Shown: positions 41,216 through 50,325 of the stretch, one piece after another | How positions within the stretch are numbered: the first letter of the stretch is position 1 | Layout of the letters: every line of letters begins with the position of its first letter | DNA from: Bacteroidales bacterium | GTDB lineage: Bacteria > Bacteroidota > Bacteroidia > Bacteroidales > UBA932 | DNA length: 64,000 nt | Assembly (NCBI GenBank): GCA_017554305.1 | Contig: JAFZIN010000013.1 | Span: forward strand, 1-64,000 | Direction of reading: 5' to 3' | Notes under the pieces: generated by a model | The model's input: the letters and a program-made list of their open reading frames with translations, nothing else | The model's database searches: none | What the model was told of the DNA's origin: nothing | Made by a program: the position numbers and the translations under genes

Positions 41216-43018
41216 TTAGAGTTTTACTTCGTATACAAAATCATCATCCTCCGGGCCGTTGAGGTTTTTCCAGCGGATAGTGTAGCCGTTAACGCCTCCG
41301 GCCTTTGCTGCCTGCTGCATAATGTCAATATTCTGGTCAAATATGGTCTTGGAAGTTGCTACGTAGGTGGAGATTTCATCATTCTTGTCTCCAACTGTAT
41401 GGTTCTCTTTTTCAGTGAAAAAGACAGCCTTGGTCCAATAGTAATCTTCCCCAAGATGCTGCATCAGGTAATCTTCCACAGCAGGGTTGGGATCTTCAAC
41501 CGTCATAGACCATTCTTGCTTATATTGAGGAGGTGTGTCAATGTCATAAACCCAATTTGGTGTAATCCCAGTTCCGAAATATACCTCTTGGGTCTCCATG
41601 ATTTCTTCTATTATGGAGAGCCATTGATCCGTTGCTTGGAAATTGCCCTCCAGATGTACGACGCCTTTTCCGAAAGCCGGCACACTCCATATCCAGGCCT
41701 GATGCAAGGTACAGGTGTTCTTCAAAATGGAAGCGGCCAAATCATGCTCACCGATGTCTGCAAATTCCCAATGAGTGCCCGGACGGCTTCCGGTGTAAGT
41801 CCAGGAGACTTTCCCGTTTGTGGTCAGGTTTGCCGTAGCATCCAGGTCTGGGCTGAATTTGGAGACTGAAGTACCCCAGGAGAGACCCAAAGAGACCGCC
41901 GCACTTGGGCCGGAAGTGCCGCATCCCATATTGCCACCCAGGGACATACTGAAGTTTTCTGTGACGGTTGCTCCCCCGGTAGTTGAATTCTCCGGGTCAT
42001 AGCCCACCACCGTGATAGGTTGCCCTGCATCGTTAGAGAGGAAGTTATCTATACTGATGTAATGCATAAATGGGCCATAGATATAAGGCTCAGAGTTATC
42101 CGGATCCTGCCCGGCGGCCGACATGGCATCCCTCCAAAGATCCCAATCCTTTGATATTTCCGTCCAATCTTCTTCATTTTCAGGTCCGCAGCCAAGCTCA
42201 TTGTTGTAGGCAGTAATCTCTTCTTTGATACAGTAGAAATCCCTGTGGTCATCTCCGAATGAATGTGCCTTCCAGATGTAGTAGACCAGGGAAATATCGT
42301 GGTACGTACCCCAGCCGGACTTTGCTCCGGTCTTAACATAAAGATCTATACCCATATCTATGGTTATCTCCTGGGCTGAGCAGAGATCCTGAAGCGCCTG
42401 CTCTACATCATCTTTCAATTTTTTGTGAGGAGTGACGGGCGCAGCCAACGCCTGCAACCAGTCCACCAGTTTATCTATTCGCTTACCCATCAGGTAGTCA
42501 TTACTCAAGGCCTTTTCCGGCCGGTTGAAGGAGATATAGGTTTTCCCCCTCTTAACGGCCATAAACGCAATAGGCTGCTCTTTCTGAGGAAGAGTAGGCA
42601 TGTCAACAGCCTTTCCAAGTATCTGAGAAAGTTTTTTAATGGAAGCCGAATTCGGACTCAATACCAGGATATTACCACCTCGAATCACTACATTGCGCAG
42701 ATATCCTGCTTCCACTTCATTGAGTGCATTCAATTGCGCAGTTCCAATGACAAGGGTGTGTAAATCAGGATCTGACAATCCACCGGCTGCAATTTTACTG
42801 AGACGTCTTTGAAGGGCTGTAAATTCAGCAGAGGTATTGCCACCCATAACTAAAGCCGGATTATTCAGCACTTTGGTAACGACATCATTCGTAGGTGTCG
42901 ACTCCAATGGAACAGTCTTAAAATGCAGGTGGTGGCGATCCTTTTCACAACCAATCAGAAGCAAAACGCAAAGCGCTGCTGTCCACAGTTTTATATTAAA
43001 GATTCTCATATTCGTCAT
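41216..43018 (-). CDS. Large lipoprotein with leukocidin/hemolysin-like segment
   Basis: This 600-residue lipoprotein has lipobox LIGC (about residue 24; a second start ATG lies at 43009). The N-terminal domain (about 40-190) has VIRGGNILVLSPNSASIKK and is alpha/beta. From about residue 230 the sequence changes to beta-rich with a Gly/Ser-rich hairpin candidate (about 345-385). SLGLSWGTSVSKFSPDLDA and GKVSWTYT follow at about 375-410. By eye this aligns with the stem-to-rim part of staphylococcal alpha-hemolysin and LukF (ANVSIGHTLKYVQPDF, then WKVIF). A leukocidin-family beta-barrel pore-forming protein is therefore plausible but unproven. It is a lone gene with its own promoter candidate. 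Confidence 0.6.
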   Translation of the reverse strand: MTNMRIFNIKLWTAALCVLLLIGCEKDRHHLHFKTVPLESTPTNDVVTKVLNNPALVMGGNTSAEFTALQRRLSKIAAGGLSDPDLHTLVIGTAQLNALNEVEAGYLRNVVIRGGNILVLSPNSASIKKLSQILGKAVDMPTLPQKEQPIAFMAVKRGKTYISFNRPEKALSNDYLMGKRIDKLVDWLQALAAPVTPHKKLKDDVEQALQDLCSAQEITIDMGIDLYVKTGAKSGWGTYHDISLVYYIWKAHSFGDDHRDFYCIKEEITAYNNELGCGPENEEDWTEISKDWDLWRDAMSAAGQDPDNSEPYIYGPFMHYISIDNFLSNDAGQPITVVGYDPENSTTGGATVTENFSMSLGGNMGCGTSGPSAAVSLGLSWGTSVSKFSPDLDATANLTTNGKVSWTYTGSRPGTHWEFADIGEHDLAASILKNTCTLHQAWIWSVPAFGKGVVHLEGNFQATDQWLSIIEEIMETQEVYFGTGITPNWVYDIDTPPQYKQEWSMTVEDPNPAVEDYLMQHLGEDYYWTKAVFFTEKENHTVGDKNDEISTYVATSKTIFDQNIDIMQQAAKAGGVNGYTIRWKNLNGPEDDDFVYEVKL

Positions 43019-43050
43019 ATATGTTGTTGTTATTAGCGTTCCTTTAACTT

Positions 43051-43058
43051 CAAATATA
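43051..43058 (-). promoter_or_regulatory. Candidate -7 box of the leukocidin-like lipoprotein gene
   Basis: The complement is TATATTTG, an exact match, 32 bases upstream of the ATG at 43018. No -33 partner is obvious. Confidence 0.45.
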
Positions 43059-43079
43059 ATAAATACTTCTTAAAATAGT

Positions 43080-44261
43080 CTAGAGTTTTGGGAGTTTGAT
43101 GTCAAAGCCGTCACCGGTGCCTACGTGGATGGTTCCGCTTTGGAGCTGATCCTCGTAAATGAAGTATGGGAGGTCCTTGTACGTTTGGCGTGCAAGGGCT
43201 TTTCCTTTTTCATACTCAGAATCTTCCGGCATTCTCCAGCGGCCGAATCTTACGGATGGTTCACGCTTTATGGAATCTATAAGGGAGATATCCGGAATAA
43301 TCTCATTATGAACGGTATCTGCCATAAGGTCCAGTATGTTGGAGTTGCTCTGTACGTATGCTCTGGAGAGGCCGCAGACGTTGGAAGTAGCTATGAGTTT
43401 GTACTTTAGGAACTCGTCTGAAATTATATCATCAAATGTGAGGTTGAGCGCTTTCTTTATAATATCCAGCGTACGTCTTGCCTGAGCCTTGGCTATGACC
43501 ATATTAGAGGCGTTGGCCATAAAGGAGGTCTTGGTATAGTTGCCGGTTGCAATCATCTCCATAAGTCCCTCCTTGCCCTTAGGACCTCTGTAAACCATAA
43601 GGTGAAGACCCAGTGCAATCACATAGTGTTCGGGTTGCAGATGGCGGGAAGAGTTCTTTGCAATATCCTGTGACAGAATATCTTGCAGATAGTAGGCATC
43701 TGCCTCGCAAACGGATGCGTTCCAATATTCAATGTTTTTTCTGATAGGATAGGTGAGACCTTTGTAAAGCGGATCCATTCCCGTAATGGTGATTGAGAGA
43801 ATGCCGAGCGTATCTTCTGAACAGATTTTCCAAAGAAGGTTCTCCTTCTCCACCTCAATAAGGAACTCCGTTATGTCTGTATGTCTTTCTCCAATCTCAA
43901 AGAGTTTTCTGTAAACGGCTAATCCTCTTTCTCTTACAGGGTAGTTTTTGATAGTGTCGTATGCCGTTCTGAATGGCTCCAGCCACTCTTTAGGAGTAAC
44001 AATGTGCTGCTCTTTCTCCTCTGTCTGGTTGTTGGTCTGACCGGCCATAGCAACCTTTGCAGAGAGGTCCATATATTTTCCCATCATGCCGGATTCCTGG
44101 AAGTTAGAGAAGAAGAGAGTAACGTCATTCTGGCTCTCTCCAAAGGCAATCAGTTCCCTCTTGTAATCTTCTATCTCCCTCTTTATGGAGTCATCTGTTG
44201 TCTGCATATTATCCAGGCCGCTAATGTAGCCCTGAATCATCATCTGTATTGTAGGATCCAT
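43080..44261 (-). CDS. Cytoplasmic protein of unknown function
   Basis: This 393-residue protein has no signal peptide or membrane segment and appears largely alpha-helical. Segments such as EPFRTAYDTIKNYPVRERGLAVYRKLFEIG and ASNMVIAKAQARRTLDIIKKALNL suggest helical repeats; none matches a family I recognise. It starts one base after the upstream gene's stop on the same strand, so the two unknown proteins are probably made together and may form a complex. Confidence 0.65.
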   Translation of the reverse strand: MDPTIQMMIQGYISGLDNMQTTDDSIKREIEDYKRELIAFGESQNDVTLFFSNFQESGMMGKYMDLSAKVAMAGQTNNQTEEKEQHIVTPKEWLEPFRTAYDTIKNYPVRERGLAVYRKLFEIGERHTDITEFLIEVEKENLLWKICSEDTLGILSITITGMDPLYKGLTYPIRKNIEYWNASVCEADAYYLQDILSQDIAKNSSRHLQPEHYVIALGLHLMVYRGPKGKEGLMEMIATGNYTKTSFMANASNMVIAKAQARRTLDIIKKALNLTFDDIISDEFLKYKLIATSNVCGLSRAYVQSNSNILDLMADTVHNEIIPDISLIDSIKREPSVRFGRWRMPEDSEYEKGKALARQTYKDLPYFIYEDQLQSGTIHVGTGDGFDIKLPKL

Positions 44262-44262
44262 A

Positions 44263-45036
44263 TCAGTTGAGATTTAGAAGTTTATAACTGCCTTCCTCCG
44301 TCTCCGGGGAGAGTCTTAAACAAGGTGATTTTACCTCCTGCTTATACCATTGAGAGCACTCTTCTTTGAGAGTATCACGCTGATTCCAAAGCTCTTCAAT
44401 CTCCTGCTGATGTGAGGCCGTGCTCCATTCCAATGTATCCAAATTACCTGTTGCAGCCTTAATAATTGTATCTGTGAACTCTTTGTAATACTCATCACTG
44501 CAGTCAATTAGAGCCCTGAAAGATGGCATTGCAGCAAGCGTTGCAAAGTCTGAACTCGGTTTTGATAGCAGCTTAAGGTCTTCCTTAATTTTTGCAATGG
44601 CCCTCTGAGGCTCGCATCTGGTATCATCAAATTCCACAAAGTCTATAAAGAGGCGGTGGAAGCTCTCAATGGTTTTAATCCAGCCATTCTTTTTTGCCTG
44701 AAGATCTCCCCATAAACCGGTGTGTGTGAAGGTGTAATAGGGGTCTGCCTCAATTTTCTTTAGAATCTCATCACAGAACTCTGCAACATCATTCCAGCCC
44801 ATTTCCTCAGCAGCCTGTTTGTTAGCAAAGACACGGTCCATAGCCACGGCGGCTGCTCCTGCAGTATAAAGACCGTTCTGCTTGGATTTCTCCTGTGCCT
44901 CCTCATTGGTTGAACAGGAGTTGATAAGGTCTAACCATTTTCTGTAATACTCTGCCTGATAGGGAGTTCTGTTGCAGTTCCCAAACCGTTGGACATAAAG
45001 CCCGTAGAGTTCCTTTGTAGTTTTTGTATCGCTCAT
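44263..45036 (-). CDS. Cytoplasmic protein of unknown function, partner of the next gene
   Basis: This 257-residue soluble, helix-rich protein has many charged and aromatic residues (GLYVQRFGNCNRTPYQAEYYRKW at the start, WSTASHQQEIEELWNQRDTLKEE near the C-terminus, probably a coiled coil). I recognise no domain. It begins 15 bases after the mnmE stop on the same strand and is followed one base later by the 43080-44261 gene. Confidence 0.62.
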   Translation of the reverse strand: MSDTKTTKELYGLYVQRFGNCNRTPYQAEYYRKWLDLINSCSTNEEAQEKSKQNGLYTAGAAAVAMDRVFANKQAAEEMGWNDVAEFCDEILKKIEADPYYTFTHTGLWGDLQAKKNGWIKTIESFHRLFIDFVEFDDTRCEPQRAIAKIKEDLKLLSKPSSDFATLAAMPSFRALIDCSDEYYKEFTDTIIKAATGNLDTLEWSTASHQQEIEELWNQRDTLKEECSQWYKQEVKSPCLRLSPETEEGSYKLLNLN

Positions 45037-45051
45037 TATAAATACTTTGTT

Positions 45052-46524
45052 CTATTTTCCTATGCAGAAGTGGGAGAAGATGTGGGAGAGGATTTCCTGG
45101 GAGGAGATTTCTCCAATGATGCTTCCCAAGTCATCAGTTGCCTGGCGTAAATCCTGGGCAACAAGGTCTGTAGGGAAGTTGAGTCTTATGCCCTCCAGCA
45201 CTCTCTCAATGGAGATTTCTGCATCTTTAAGCGCCTGATAATGACGCAAATTGGTTACGTATGTCTTTCCCTGCAGATTGGAAAGGAAGCCCTTTCCGTA
45301 GAGTGAAAGCTGGTGAGTAATGCTCTTTATAGACTCCTCCCTCTCTTTCTTAAGAGATGTGCAGATTACCGTAACACCCGTGAGTTTCAGCTTTTTGCAA
45401 TGCTCTTTTATCTTTTGCTCCAGGCCTCCTCTCTCTTTAAGCATATCACACTTGTTTGCAACCACAATGAGTTTCTGCTCTTTCCTCCTTTTCTCCGCGA
45501 TAGATTTTAGTGAAGGGAGTATGGTATTTTCTCTTGTTGCATCTGTAACCAGAATGATGACCGAGCTCTCCTTGAGCTTTTGCCAGGTGCGCTCAATTCC
45601 CATCATCTCAATGGTTTCCGTGGTGTTGCGTATACCTGCGGTATCTATAAAACGGAAGAGGGTACCGGCAATGTTTACGTTATCTTCTATGGTGTCTCTT
45701 GTGGTTCCCTGAATAGGGGAAACAATGGCGCGCTCCTCTCCAACCAAAAGGTTGAGAAGGGTACTTTTACCGGTGTTCACCGCACCAACAATGGCAACCG
45801 GAATGCCGTTTTTAATGGCGTTGCCCTCTGCAAATGAGGAGGATAACTCGTTAATCTTTTTATGGATGTTCTCCAAAAGGGCGGTAAGGTGCTTTCTGTC
45901 TGCAAATTCCACATCCTCCTCTGAGAAGTCCAGTTCCAACTCTACAAGGGCGCAGAGGTTGAGCAGTGACTCTCTCATAGCCCTGAGTTCCTTGGAGAAA
46001 CCGCCTCTCATCTGGTTCATTGCAATGCTGTGGGAGGCCTCGGTCTCAGAGGCTATAAGGTCTGCAACCGCCTCTGCCTGAGCAAGGTCCATCTTGCCGT
46101 TAAGAAAGGCGCGCTTTGTAAACTCTCCCGGTTCCGCCATCCTTAGAGGAGCGGAGATAGTTTTATCTTTGAAGAGTTTAGATGCAGTGTTCAGAAGCAG
46201 TATCTGTATCTTGTTCATTATGAAGGAGGAAGCGTGGCAGTAAATCTCAACTGCGTTCTCTCCGGTGTAGGAGTTAGGAGCGCGGAATATGGCTGCAAGA
46301 ACCTCGTCAATGAGTTTTTCTCCCTCTGTAATGCGTCCGAATGTAAGTTTGTAGGAGTCTGTGTTCTTGAGAGTTGCCCTGGTGGAACGGTTGCCTTTGG
46401 CAGGCTTGAATATGGCGGATGCAATGGTTATGGCATCCGCTCCGGATACCCTTATGATACCCACCGCTCCGGTTCCCGGAACCGTTGCTGGGGCAACTAT
46501 GTTTGCACTGTTAAGACTCTCCAT
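45052..46524 (-). CDS. mnmE: tRNA modification GTPase MnmE
   Basis: This 490-residue protein has an N-terminal formyl-THF-binding-like domain (VPGTGAVGIIRVSGADA), a helical domain, and an embedded GTPase domain: G1 GAVNTGKST (about 245-253), G3 DTAG (about 292-295) and G4 NKCD (about 355). It ends in FCIGK, whose cysteine is the hallmark C-terminus of MnmE. With MnmG it installs the 5-carboxymethylaminomethyl group at wobble uridine-34. It lies one base after the ettA stop. Confidence 0.97.
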   Translation of the reverse strand: MESLNSANIVAPATVPGTGAVGIIRVSGADAITIASAIFKPAKGNRSTRATLKNTDSYKLTFGRITEGEKLIDEVLAAIFRAPNSYTGENAVEIYCHASSFIMNKIQILLLNTASKLFKDKTISAPLRMAEPGEFTKRAFLNGKMDLAQAEAVADLIASETEASHSIAMNQMRGGFSKELRAMRESLLNLCALVELELDFSEEDVEFADRKHLTALLENIHKKINELSSSFAEGNAIKNGIPVAIVGAVNTGKSTLLNLLVGEERAIVSPIQGTTRDTIEDNVNIAGTLFRFIDTAGIRNTTETIEMMGIERTWQKLKESSVIILVTDATRENTILPSLKSIAEKRRKEQKLIVVANKCDMLKERGGLEQKIKEHCKKLKLTGVTVICTSLKKEREESIKSITHQLSLYGKGFLSNLQGKTYVTNLRHYQALKDAEISIERVLEGIRLNFPTDLVAQDLRQATDDLGSIIGEISSQEILSHIFSHFCIGK

Positions 46525-46525
46525 T

Positions 46526-48202
46526 TTATTCCATCAACTTCTTGTACTTGAATCTCTTAGGTTCTTCATTACCAAGACGCATCTTGCGGTTTTCCTCATA
46601 CTCCTGATAGTTGCCCTCAAAGAAAACAACCTGGCTGTCACCCTCAAAGGCAAGAATATGGGTTGCAATTCTATCCAGGAACCAGCGGTCATGGCTCACA
46701 ACTACTGCACATCCCGCAAAGTTGTCCAGGCCCTCCTCAAGAGCTCGTATAGTATTGACATCCACATCGTTGGTAGGCTCATCCAAAAGCAGAACGTTAC
46801 CCTCGTCCTTAAGCGTAAGGGCCAGATGGAAGCGGTTTCTCTCACCGCCGGAAAGTATGCCGCAGAGCTTTTCCTGATCTGCGCCGCTGAAGTTAAAGCG
46901 TGAAACCCAGCCGCGGGCGTTAATCTCACGGTTGCCCAGTTTTACCCATTCGGAATCTCCCGCAATGGTCTGATATACCGTCTTATCCGGGTCTATGCTC
47001 TTGTGCTGCTGATCTACGTATGCAATCTTTACAGTCTCTCCAATCTCTATGGTTCCGCTGTCTGGTTTCTCAATTCCCATAATGAGACGGAACAGGGTAG
47101 TTTTACCCGCTCCGTTAGGGCCAATCACTCCCACAATACCTGCAGGAGGCAGCACAAATGAGAGATGTTCAAAGAGAAGCTTATCTCCGTATGCCTTGCT
47201 GACATCGTGGAACTCAATTACTTTGTTACCAAGATGAGGTCCGTTAGGAATATAGATTTCCAGGTTGGCCTCCTTCTCCTTGCTGTCTGCAGAGGCCAGT
47301 TTCTCGTATGCGCCCAAACGCGCTTTCTGCTTGGCCTGGCGGGCTTTAGGAGCCATACGCACCCACTCCAACTCTCTCTGGAGAGTCTTTCTGCGCTTGC
47401 TCTCCTGCTTCTCCTCCATAGCCAATCGCTTGGTTTTCTGATCCAACCAGGAGGAGTAGTTGCCTTTCCACGGAATACCCTCGCCACGGTCAAGTTCCAG
47501 AATCCAACCGGCAACATTATCAAGGAAATATCTATCGTGAGTAACAGCAATTACAGTTCCCTTATACTGTCTTAAGTGTGCCTCAAGCCAGAGAATACTC
47601 TCAGTATCAAGATGGTTGGTAGGCTCGTCAAGCAGCAGCACATCCGGCTGGCGAAGCAGCAGACGGCACAGTGCAACTCTTCTTCTCTCACCTCCGGATA
47701 GGGTGGCAATCTTAGCATCTGACGGCGGACACTGAAGTGCATCCATTGCCCTTTCAAGTTTGGAATCTATCTCCCACCCGTCACAGTGGTCTATCTTTTC
47801 CGTGAGTTCTCCCTGACGTTCCATAAGACGGTTCATGGTATCATCATCCAATGGCTCACAGAACTTTGCAGAGATTTCATTGAACTCGTTAAGCAAATCC
47901 ATAACCTCCTGAACTCCCTCCTGCACAACCTCCAGAACGGTCTTGTTTGGATCCATCTGAGGCTCCTGCTCCAGGTAACCCACAGAGTATCCGGGTGCCC
48001 AAACAACCTCTCCCTGGTAGTTGCTCTCAACTCCGGCAATAATCTTCAGAAGTGTAGATTTACCGCTGCCGTTAAGACCAATGATTCCGATCTTTGCTCC
48101 GTAGAAGAACGAGAGGTATATGTCTTTGAGAATCACTTTGTTATTGTGAGGGAGAATCTTCCCCACACCGTTCATAGAGAATATTATTTTTTCGTCCGCC
48201 AT
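46526..48202 (-). CDS. ettA: Energy-dependent translational throttle protein EttA (ABC-F)
   Basis: This 558-residue protein has tandem ABC domains, Walker A1 GLNGSGKSTLL (about 42-52) and A2 GPNGAGKTTLF (about 360), each with SGGE signatures and LLLDEPTN Walker B. The arm LEQEPQMDPNKTVLEVVQEGV after the first ATPase half and the linker WVRMAPKARQAKQKAR are specific to EttA/YjjK. EttA binds the ribosomal E site and gates the first elongation step by energy status. It is encoded between the RlmD and MnmE genes, a translation-related neighbourhood. Confidence 0.96.
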   Translation of the reverse strand: MADEKIIFSMNGVGKILPHNNKVILKDIYLSFFYGAKIGIIGLNGSGKSTLLKIIAGVESNYQGEVVWAPGYSVGYLEQEPQMDPNKTVLEVVQEGVQEVMDLLNEFNEISAKFCEPLDDDTMNRLMERQGELTEKIDHCDGWEIDSKLERAMDALQCPPSDAKIATLSGGERRRVALCRLLLRQPDVLLLDEPTNHLDTESILWLEAHLRQYKGTVIAVTHDRYFLDNVAGWILELDRGEGIPWKGNYSSWLDQKTKRLAMEEKQESKRRKTLQRELEWVRMAPKARQAKQKARLGAYEKLASADSKEKEANLEIYIPNGPHLGNKVIEFHDVSKAYGDKLLFEHLSFVLPPAGIVGVIGPNGAGKTTLFRLIMGIEKPDSGTIEIGETVKIAYVDQQHKSIDPDKTVYQTIAGDSEWVKLGNREINARGWVSRFNFSGADQEKLCGILSGGERNRFHLALTLKDEGNVLLLDEPTNDVDVNTIRALEEGLDNFAGCAVVVSHDRWFLDRIATHILAFEGDSQVVFFEGNYQEYEENRKMRLGNEEPKRFKYKKLME

Positions 48203-48223
48203 AATAGGTGAGTTTTTACAAAA

Positions 48224-49687
48224 TTAACAATTAGGTCTCTCCAGTAGAACCACGTTCTCCACGTGCTGAGTGTGAGGGAACATATCTACCGGCTGTACTT
48301 TGCTTATAGTGTAGTTCTTACAGAGAGTCTCCAGGTCTCTTGCCTGAGAAGCCGGGTTGCAGCTTACATAGACAATTCTCTTAGGAGCAGCCTTTAGCAC
48401 AACCTGAGCAACAGAAGGATGAATGCCCGCCCTAGGAGGGTCCAGAACTATAACATCCGGCTTTCCGTTCTTCTCTATAAACTCCTCATTCAAAACATCT
48501 TTCATATCTCCTGCATAGAAAACGGAGTTCTTTATTCCATTCTCTTTTGCATTCATCTTAGCATCCCCGATAGCTTCTTCTACATACTCAATTCCTACAA
48601 CCTTTTTCACTCTCTTTGCAAGGAAGAGCGCAATTGTTCCGGTGCCGGTATAGAGGTCATAGAGCACTTCATCTCCCTTTAAATCAGCAAATTCACGCAC
48701 TACGGAGTACAATCTGTAGGCCTGCTCTGAGTTTGTCTGATAGAAAGACTTAGGGCCTATTCTGAAGGAGATATCCTCCATCTGCTCCGTTATGAACTCC
48801 TTGCCGGAGAATAGGTGAATAGGGCAGTCGTTGTAACTGTCATTGGCTTTGTTGTTTACAACATACCAGAGTGATGTGATTTCCGGAAAGTTCTCCTGTA
48901 TTGCAGCAAGCATCTCTTTAACGGCGGAGAGTTCTTTGGCGGAGACTTTGCCTCCAATCTCCTTGGCTCCAATAACAAGAATTACCATTATCTCTCCTGT
49001 AGAAGAGGTACGTATTACAAGGTTCCTTAAAAGGCCTGTATGATTGTATAAATCAAAGAATTGCAGGTTATGCTTTATTGCATAATCCTTTGCAAAGAGG
49101 CGTATCTTGTTGGATGGCTCCCTCTGGAGGCGGCACTCTTTAATATCCAGTACTTTGCTGAACATCTGAGGAATATGGAATCCTAAGCCGCAAAGTTCAT
49201 CGGGAGTAAAAAGACGCTCGCTTCCGTCACTGTTAAAGCGCTCGGAGTCAAAGAGCCAGCGACGGTCAGAGAAGGTGTATTCCAGTTTGTTACGGTAGCA
49301 CTGAGTTTTCTCACTTCCCAAGATAGGGGATAGGTGGGGTAGGGTAAGGTGCCCTATCCTTGTGAGCTGGTCATAAACCTGCTGTTGTTTGAATTCCAGC
49401 TGTTTACTGTAAGGAAGAGATTGCCAGGTACAGCCTCCGCAAATTCCGTAGTGAGGACAAAACGGCTTTTGACGGATGGGGGATTCCTTTACCATTTCAA
49501 TTACGTTTCCCTGCATAAAGCCTTTGCGTTTACGCGTAAGTTGCACGTTTACAACGTCTCCGGGAACGCACTTTGGTACAAAGAGAACCTTTCCGTCTAT
49601 ATGAGCAAGGCCATTACCCTCAGCGGCAACGGCCTCAATGCTCACATTTTCAATGATTATCTTCTCCTTATTTCTCTTTCTGCTCAT
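48224..49687 (-). CDS. rlmD: 23S rRNA (uracil-C5)-methyltransferase RlmD family
   Basis: This 487-residue protein starts at the ATG at 49687, two bases from the upstream gene's stop codon; a TTG at 49702 would overlap that gene. A TRAM domain (about 8-66) precedes a 4Fe-4S cluster site with CPHYGICGGC (Cys77, Cys83, Cys86). The SAM-dependent domain has LYDLYTGTGTIALFLAK, VLDPPRAG and VSCNPASQARDL, whose Cys is catalytic. RumA/RlmD methylates U1939; RlmC or TrmA-like activity cannot be ruled out by eye. Confidence 0.9.
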   Translation of the reverse strand: MSRKRNKEKIIIENVSIEAVAAEGNGLAHIDGKVLFVPKCVPGDVVNVQLTRKRKGFMQGNVIEMVKESPIRQKPFCPHYGICGGCTWQSLPYSKQLEFKQQQVYDQLTRIGHLTLPHLSPILGSEKTQCYRNKLEYTFSDRRWLFDSERFNSDGSERLFTPDELCGLGFHIPQMFSKVLDIKECRLQREPSNKIRLFAKDYAIKHNLQFFDLYNHTGLLRNLVIRTSSTGEIMVILVIGAKEIGGKVSAKELSAVKEMLAAIQENFPEITSLWYVVNNKANDSYNDCPIHLFSGKEFITEQMEDISFRIGPKSFYQTNSEQAYRLYSVVREFADLKGDEVLYDLYTGTGTIALFLAKRVKKVVGIEYVEEAIGDAKMNAKENGIKNSVFYAGDMKDVLNEEFIEKNGKPDVIVLDPPRAGIHPSVAQVVLKAAPKRIVYVSCNPASQARDLETLCKNYTISKVQPVDMFPHTQHVENVVLLERPNC

Positions 49688-49688
49688 C

Positions 49689-50273
49689 TTAGAATGCAGC
49701 AATCAGTTCCTTGTTGCTGTAAGCGTCTGCACCGTAGCAGGTTTTAAGGTATGCAATACCAATCTTGTAATCTTCCTCAGTGAAGGAATCTGTTGCCTCC
49801 TTAGCTACAACAACGTCATATCCAAGGCAATATGCGTCTGCAGAGGTGTGTCTTACGCACATGTGGGCGTGCAGGCCGGTCATAACAACGGTCTTAACGC
49901 CAAGCTCCTTGAGGAGGATATCCAAATCTGTCTGGAAGAAACCGCTGTAACGGCGTTTAGGAACTACGTAATCCTTTTTGCAGAGTTTGAGTTCAGGAAT
50001 AACCTCTGCGCCTTTGGTTCCCTTAATAGCGTGATCTCCCCAGAGTTTCAACTCACGATCAATACCCTTAATGTGGCAGTCGTTGCAGAAAATTACAGGA
50101 ACGCCTTTCTTGCGTGCTGCATCCAAAAGTTTTGCGGTAGCAGGAACAATTGCACGTCCGCGGTCACAACCCAGTGCGCCGGTTACAAAGTCATTTAGCA
50201 TATCCACAACCAGAATAGCAGGGTGGTCTAGTTTAAGCTTCTTAACAGCAGTTTTTTTAGTAGTCTTTGCCAT
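49689..50273 (-). CDS. Isochorismatase-fold cysteine hydrolase
   Basis: This 194-residue protein has the catalytic triad of the cysteine-hydrolase family: Asp24 (ILVVDMLNDF), Lys106 (VPKRRYSGF) and Cys139 (TGLHAHMCVRHTS). The family includes nicotinamidase, isochorismatase and pyrazinamidase. The metal-binding Asp-x-His of nicotinamidase is not evident, so nicotinamidase is less likely. The first 16 residues (Lys-rich) are an extension. It is separated by one base from rlmD. Confidence 0.85.
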   Translation of the reverse strand: MAKTTKKTAVKKLKLDHPAILVVDMLNDFVTGALGCDRGRAIVPATAKLLDAARKKGVPVIFCNDCHIKGIDRELKLWGDHAIKGTKGAEVIPELKLCKKDYVVPKRRYSGFFQTDLDILLKELGVKTVVMTGLHAHMCVRHTSADAYCLGYDVVVAKEATDSFTEEDYKIGIAYLKTCYGADAYSNKELIAAF

Positions 50274-50325
50274 ATTATTACGATTTTAGTTATTTGTCAG
50301 ACAATTTATATTATGTTAAATAGTG

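Noticed and set aside
49689..50273. Nicotinamidase (PncA) assignment for the isochorismatase-fold protein
   Set aside because: The D24/K106/C139 triad is present, but I cannot see the PncA metal-binding residues, so only the superfamily is claimed.
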